Assembly: GCA_035384605.1 (NCBI GenBank)
Contig: DAOOIV010000052.1
Span: forward strand, 1-37,110
Source of the DNA: Phycisphaerae bacterium
GTDB taxonomy: Bacteria; Planctomycetota; Phycisphaerae; UBA1845; PWPN01
Direction: 5' to 3'
DNA: 37,110 bases
Shown: in pieces, positions 33,340-37,110 of the stretch
How positions within the stretch are numbered: position 1 is the stretch's first letter
Layout: each line of letters starts with the position of its first letter
Notes under the pieces: model-generated
Databases searched by the model: none
Told to the model about the DNA's origin: nothing
What the model saw: the letters and a program-made list of their open reading frames with translations, nothing else
Translations under genes and position numbers: made by a program

Positions 33340-34506
33340 TCATCTCTGCAACTTCTGCAGCCGCTCGATGATCCCGGGCATCAGGTCCAGCACTTGGTCG
33401 ATTTCCGCTTCGGTGGTAAACCGCGACAGGCTGAACCGAATCGCGCCGTGGACCACCCGGCGGTCAATACCCATGGCGGTCAGCACGTGCGACGGCTCCA
33501 GCGAGCCGCTGCTGCACGCTGAGCCGCTGGAGGCGCACACGCCGTGATTGCTCAGCAGCATCAGGATGGCTTCGGCCTGCAGGGCCTCAAAGCCGATGTT
33601 GGTTGTGTTGGGGATACGGCCGACCCGGTCGCCGTTGACTCTCGCGATGCTGACCCGCGAGCAGATGCCTTCTTCAAGCCGGTCTCGAAGGGTTGCCACG
33701 CGTGCGGAATCGGCATCCAGGTGCCTCATCGCCAATTCAAGGGCCCGGCCCGCACCGACAATCCCCGCCACGTTCTCGGTACCCGCCCGCAGATCGCGCT
33801 CCTGATGCCCACCGAGCACTTGCGGCCGCAGTCGCGCGCCCCTTCGCAGGTAAAGAATTCCTACGCCTTTGGGGCCGTGAAACTTATGCGCCGACGCGGT
33901 CAGCAGATCAACCGGCACATCGACCAGGTTCAACGGCGAATGCCCGGACGCATCGCGGATTCTGCCTGTCGTCTGGACTGCGTCCACGTGCAACGGAATG
34001 TCTTTCGCTGACGTCAGAGCAGCGATTCTCTCTATCGGGAAGATCACCCCCGTCTCGTTGTTGGCGTGCATGATGCTGACCAAGGCTGTCTGATCGCTCA
34101 GCGAAGCCTCCAATTCGCCGAGGTCGAGGTGCCCGAGCGAGTCGACACCCAGATACGTGACACGGTAACCCTCTCGTTCGAGCTGCTGCATGGGTCGCAG
34201 CACCGAATCATGCTCGACGGCCGTGGTCGCGACATGCCGTTTCTCGGGCCTGGCCGCGAGGACTCCGCGGATCGCCAGATTATTAGACTCGGTGCCGCTA
34301 CCGGTGAAAATGATCTGCCGGTCGCGAACACCCATTGCCGCGGCGACCTGCTCGCGGGCAACCTCGACGGCATGACGGGCCTGCTGGCCGAAATGATGGA
34401 CACTCGATGGATTCGCGTAGCGCTCGCCCAGCCATGGGAGCATCGCCTCCAACACCTCCGGGGCGATCCGGGTGGTTGCGTTGTTGTCGAGATAAATGAC
34501 GGACAT
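33340..34506 (-). CDS. Cysteine desulfurase (NifS/IscS family)
   Basis: A 388-residue PLP-dependent enzyme that takes sulfur from cysteine for Fe-S clusters, tRNA thiolation or other uses. The N-terminus reads YLDNNATT; His99 (VEHDSVL) stacks on the cofactor; Asp175 (HVDAVQ) and Lys208 (SAHKFHGPKG) bind PLP; the persulfide Cys331 lies in GSACSSGSLEPSHVL, typical of the NifS/IscS group rather than SufS. Length is normal. It follows xseB by 30 bp on the same strand, so the two are probably cotranscribed. No scaffold gene (iscU/nifU) is adjacent, so I leave the symbol open. Confidence 0.93.
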   Translation of the reverse strand: MSVIYLDNNATTRIAPEVLEAMLPWLGERYANPSSVHHFGQQARHAVEVAREQVAAAMGVRDRQIIFTGSGTESNNLAIRGVLAARPEKRHVATTAVEHDSVLRPMQQLEREGYRVTYLGVDSLGHLDLGELEASLSDQTALVSIMHANNETGVIFPIERIAALTSAKDIPLHVDAVQTTGRIRDASGHSPLNLVDVPVDLLTASAHKFHGPKGVGILYLRRGARLRPQVLGGHQERDLRAGTENVAGIVGAGRALELAMRHLDADSARVATLRDRLEEGICSRVSIARVNGDRVGRIPNTTNIGFEALQAEAILMLLSNHGVCASSGSACSSGSLEPSHVLTAMGIDRRVVHGAIRFSLSRFTTEAEIDQVLDLMPGIIERLQKLQR

Positions 34507-34536
34507 GTCGCGGTCCTGACGGGCGGCGGATAAGCT

Positions 34537-34815
34537 CTATGCGGTCTCCTCGTCCGGTGGGGGCATCGGGCCGGGCGTCAGGGTGCCATCGTCGGCTACC
34601 TGGAGCTTTTGGACCTTGAGTTCGGCCTCGGCTAGTACCGCCCGGCAGTATCGCAAGAGCTTGACGCCTTTCTCGTACTCGACAATCGAGTCTTCCAGGC
34701 CGATCTTGCCCTGCTCGATAGCCTTGGCGATGGACTCAAGTTGCGAGTATGCCTGCTCAAACGTCAGTTGCTCTTTCTGCTCGCCCTTCTTTTCTGGTTC
34801 GCTGGCGCTGGGCAT
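34537..34815 (-). CDS. xseB: Exodeoxyribonuclease VII small subunit
   Basis: A 92-residue cytoplasmic protein, the small subunit of exonuclease VII, which degrades single-stranded DNA with the XseA large subunit. The family core is LTFEQAYSQLESIAKAIEQG, then GLEDSIVEYEKGVKLLRYCR and LAEAELKVQKL, all as in XseB. I chose the ATG at 34815, with AGGGGA upstream; the frame is open to 35328 but the extension is not family-like. The N-terminus is charged and the C-terminal tail Pro-rich. xseA is not in the window. It heads a pair with the cysteine desulfurase and diverges from the DUF1080 gene. Confidence 0.93.
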   Translation of the reverse strand: MPSASEPEKKGEQKEQLTFEQAYSQLESIAKAIEQGKIGLEDSIVEYEKGVKLLRYCRAVLAEAELKVQKLQVADDGTLTPGPMPPPDEETA

Positions 34816-34980
34816 TGGCTTGTATCCCCTGATTAGTGTCCGAATCCACCGGCCAATTGTACGCGATCCGGGCGGGCTTGGCCATGGACACCGGCGTCCC
34901 GTCTCGACACAATTCACCACGGCCGGAGGCATCCGGTGCCGGGGCAGCCGGCCGGCGGTTTCTGCGGAGAGTTGCCCATC

Positions 34981-36096
34981 ATGATAGCAGCAACAGCAGT
35001 AATGATTCTCTTTGCGGGAGAGAATCTCGACAAGTGGATCACGTTGTCTGGGCGGTGGGAAGTGCGCGAGGGCGTGATGACCTGCGTGGCGGCGCCGTCG
35101 ATGATACGCTCCGGCTATGAGTCTGATGAATTCATCCTCCATTTTCAGTACCGGCGGGCGTCTGGGGGAGACAACCGCCTTGCCATCCACTCGAAGCTGA
35201 CCACCGGAGGCACTCTGTTGCGGCTGACCTCGTCGGGGGTGTTCCCGGTGGCTTCGTCTTTGGCCAGCGGGCCCACCTACGCCGACGATACCTGGATCGA
35301 CGCCGTCATGGAGGTGGTCAGAGGGCAAATGTGGATCACGTGCAGAGCGGCGGATGAACGCGACTCGCCCGGCAAGGCGGGAGACCCGATCGCGGTGTCC
35401 ATTCCGGCTGATTCAAGAGGCTTTCTGCGATTTGAGGCCGGCAAGCCGGGGCTTGAGATCCGCAATGTCCGCGTCGAAGAGCCGGGTTTTCGCAACTTGT
35501 TCGACAACGGCACGCTGGCCGGATGGGAAATCGTACGACCGGGCAATCCCGAATCGCCCGGCTGGTCGAATGAGAACGGCGTCGTCCGTTGTCGTGGCCG
35601 TGGAAGCGGCTGGCTCCGCACACTGGAAACGCACGACAACTTTGTCCTGAGGCTCGAGTATCAGCTTCCGGTGAGCGGGAACAGCGGTATCTACCTGCGA
35701 GCGCCCCTTGAAGGGCGGGTCAGCCGAATTGGCCTGGAGGTTCAGTTGCTGGATGACGCCGCCTTTCGTGGGCGGTTCAAGCCCGCTCAGTTCGCCGGGT
35801 CGGTCTATGATGCGATCGCCCCCGAGATCCAGGTTCCAGCCCCGGCCAACCAATGGAACGCGATCGAGGTTCTGCTCGACGGCCGGCGGGTTCGCACCAT
35901 CCTCAACGGAACCCGGTTATACGATGCCCGCCTTGATGATGCCTCGAAAGACGTCAACAGCGACAAGCGGCCGCTCTCGACCCGTCGTCTGACCGGCTTC
36001 ATCGGCCTTCAGGAGCACTCCACCGCCGTCGAGTTCCGCCATGTACGGCTGAAAGAGTTGGCGGGGCAGTTGAATCGCAACTCCTTGTCAAAATAG
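34981..36096 (+). CDS. Double DUF1080 (3-keto-disaccharide hydrolase-like) protein
   Basis: A 371-residue protein with two domains of the DUF1080 / 3-keto-disaccharide hydrolase group, a concanavalin-like fold common in Planctomycetota. The first (about 10-170) starts LFAGENLDKWITLSGRWEVR; the second (about 175-360) starts NLFDNGTLAGWEIV and contains NFVLRLEYQLPVSGNSGIYL, IGLEVQLLDD and NAIEVLLDGRRVRTILNG, the normal core. The first copy lacks the SGIYLR-type segment and may be structural only. The ATG at 34981 follows GGAGAG and gives a short hydrophobic start (IAATAVMILFA) that could be a weak or cropped signal peptide. It could act on 3-keto sugars or bind carbohydrate. Confidence 0.83.
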   Translation: MIAATAVMILFAGENLDKWITLSGRWEVREGVMTCVAAPSMIRSGYESDEFILHFQYRRASGGDNRLAIHSKLTTGGTLLRLTSSGVFPVASSLASGPTYADDTWIDAVMEVVRGQMWITCRAADERDSPGKAGDPIAVSIPADSRGFLRFEAGKPGLEIRNVRVEEPGFRNLFDNGTLAGWEIVRPGNPESPGWSNENGVVRCRGRGSGWLRTLETHDNFVLRLEYQLPVSGNSGIYLRAPLEGRVSRIGLEVQLLDDAAFRGRFKPAQFAGSVYDAIAPEIQVPAPANQWNAIEVLLDGRRVRTILNGTRLYDARLDDASKDVNSDKRPLSTRRLTGFIGLQEHSTAVEFRHVRLKELAGQLNRNSLSK

Positions 36097-36180
36097 GACT
36101 TGTGACTCGCGGCCAAGCCTCGCCGACCCGCGGGTGGGCCCTTCCGCAAGGCCTCGCCAACGTGCCGGCCCAAAGCCAAT

Positions 36181-36243
36181 CCCGAAACCCCGAAAGCCGA
36201 CTGGCTGGAGGCCAGTCCCGCACAGGTTTTGCGAAGGGATCTT
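36181..36243 (+). repeat. Direct repeat copy A upstream of rpmB
   Basis: Starts CCCGAAACCCCGAAAGCC and contains GTCCCGCACAGGTTT; about 50 of 62 positions match copy B at 36653-36715, in the same orientation. Copy A holds a hairpin GACTGGC-TGGAG-GCCAGTC (36199-36217) which copy B has largely lost. The end GGGATCTT resembles the GGATTCTT of the other repeat family. Confidence 0.7.
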
Positions 36244-36260
36244 CGGCTGGTTGTCGACAT

Positions 36261-36288
36261 TTGTATTCTCGGCGGCAACTGCTACAAT
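36261..36288 (+). promoter_or_regulatory. Likely rpmB promoter
   Basis: TACAAT (36283-36288, 5/6 to consensus) lies 16 nt after a weak TTGTAT (36261-36266), giving a start at about 36295 and a leader of roughly 38 nt before the rpmB ATG. Confidence 0.5.
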
Positions 36289-36332
36289 ACAGGGCTCGTA
36301 ATTTGGAATGACAAACGACGGCGAGGTATGAG

Positions 36333-36602
36333 ATGTCACGCATATGCTACTTCACCGGCAAGCGGACCCGAAGCGGTCGTCAGTATACGCGGCGCGGGAA
36401 GGCAAAATACTTGGGCGGTGTGGGTCGCAAGGTAACCAGCAAGACCAAGCGCAAGTTCAAGCCGAATGTCCAGAAGGTGCGGGCGATTATCGACGGCAAG
36501 CCGGTCCGCGTCATGGTCAGCACCAAGGCCATCCGCGACGGCAAGATCGTCAAGCCTTACAAGCGGGTCTACAAGCCGCAGGAGGCGAAGGCTGAAGGCT
36601 GA
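36333..36602 (+). CDS. rpmB: Ribosomal protein bL28
   Basis: An 89-residue basic protein of the large ribosomal subunit. It opens MSRICYFTGKRTRSGRQYTR and continues KAKYLGG, TSKTKRKFKPNVQKVRAIID and VSTKAIRDGKIVKP, the conserved body of bL28. The C-terminal tail (PYKRVYKPQEAKAEG) is a short basic extension. The ATG follows GAGG (36323-36326) by 6 nt. No neighbouring ribosomal protein gene is visible, and the gene is bracketed by two copies of a direct repeat (36181 and 36653), which is unusual for a housekeeping gene. It appears to be a single-gene transcript. Confidence 0.95.
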   Translation: MSRICYFTGKRTRSGRQYTRRGKAKYLGGVGRKVTSKTKRKFKPNVQKVRAIIDGKPVRVMVSTKAIRDGKIVKPYKRVYKPQEAKAEG

Positions 36603-36652
36603 CAGGCACCGCACACGGCGACAACACCCAATTCTCCAACCTTGAAGCCTCT

Positions 36653-36715
36653 CCCGAAACCCCGAAAGCCAATCGGCTGGAAGTGGGTCCCGCACAGGTT
36701 TCGGAAGAGATTCTT
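36653..36715 (+). repeat. Direct repeat copy B downstream of rpmB
   Basis: Second copy of the repeat at 36181, 472 bp away, beginning with an identical 18-nt CCCGAAACCCCGAAAGCC and sharing GTCCCGCACAGGTTT. It lies 50 nt after the rpmB stop and ends GAAGAGATTCTT. Confidence 0.7.
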
Positions 36716-37110
36716 GATCTGATCTGCGTCGTGCGTTAATCACATCTTCTGCCCCGTTAGGAACCGCCAAACCAGGGCGGGGAAAACCATACCTGTTTCG
36801 ACGTTTGTTTTGGTTTCCGATCTGGTTTCTGGGGCGTCAGGATGCGGTTACGGGTGGCCTTTCTGCCAGCGTCGTTCTGAAAGTGCAGAGATTTCGCCGG
36901 TTTGAATATGTGTACCCTTTCGGCCAAGGACGTGGGCGGGGCGGGGAGGTTGGGCGAGGCGTTCGGGGTGGAACGGATGACGGGGAACCGGCCACGGTTT
37001 TCCTTAAGTGTTTAATCGAAAACGACTTAAGATCTCGGTTGGGTTTGTTTGGCGCGGGGGGGTGGTCGGCGGTCGGTGTCCGGCTTTTGGCGTGCGGGGG
37101 TCGCTTCGGG
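36716..37110. other. Non-coding end of window with G-rich tract and inverted repeat
   Basis: No gene is recognisable up to the window edge. A G-run tract GGG-C-GGGG-C-GGGG-AGGTT-GGG (36934-36954) fits the G-quadruplex pattern. An inverted repeat CTTAAGT (37003-37009) / ACTTAAG (37025-37031) with a 15-nt AT-rich loop follows in an otherwise GC-rich stretch, perhaps an operator or promoter region of a gene beyond the edge. Confidence 0.4.

Overview
The window looks like a piece of a Planctomycetota chromosome (Phycisphaerae-like is my best guess). It is GC-rich and carries several secreted formylglycine sulfatases, many secreted glycoside hydrolases without SusC/SusD, DUF1080 domains, a PEP-CTERM protein, futalosine-pathway menaquinone genes (mqnA, mqnC) and standard housekeeping genes (tRNA-Tyr, xseB, a cysteine desulfurase, rpmB). 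The phylum call is inference from gene content; no 16S rRNA or other decisive marker is present.

Layout. 1-1127: tRNA-Tyr and poorly supported small minus-strand ORFs. 1128-8985: a plus-strand run of HAD hydrolase, sulfatase, GH50-like glycosidase, UroD-like protein, HD-domain protein and second sulfatase, spaced 59-131 bp. 9026-12833 (minus): SPL-like radical SAM protein and a Tat-exported GH78 rhamnosidase-like lipoprotein, separated by a repeat cluster. 12913-13594 (minus): a PIN-domain protein overlapping a small helical partner. 14302-14865: a stand-alone receiver protein, a terminator and a small minus-strand ORF with a very strong ribosome binding site. 15062-20165: a CBM9-like protein translationally coupled to a very large GH42-like protein. 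20380-26114: PEP-CTERM protein (minus), spermidine-synthase-like membrane protein and third sulfatase. 26133-29433 (minus): GH5-like glycosidase and a BNR/LamG protein. 29641-31916: an unusual double CsrA, then mqnA-mqnC on the opposite strand. 32270-36602: lipoprotein, xseB-cysteine desulfurase (minus), DUF1080 protein and rpmB.

Function. Most of the window reads as a loosely clustered catabolic locus for a sulfated, rhamnose- and/or galactose-containing polysaccharide: three exported sulfatases, GH50-, GH78-, GH42- and GH5-like enzymes, and BNR, LamG, CBM9-like and DUF1080 proteins. No transporter, sulfatase-maturing enzyme or exosortase is in view.

The most unusual signals are: (1) a 240-bp in-frame insertion of repeat DNA, flanked by a 15/16 direct repeat, splitting the signal peptide region of the 1295-residue GH42-like protein; the same repeat family recurs at about 10.0 and 33.2 kb; (2) a 102-residue protein made of two CsrA units in one chain, in which only one of the two RNA-binding sites appears intact; (3) a second repeat pair bracketing rpmB.
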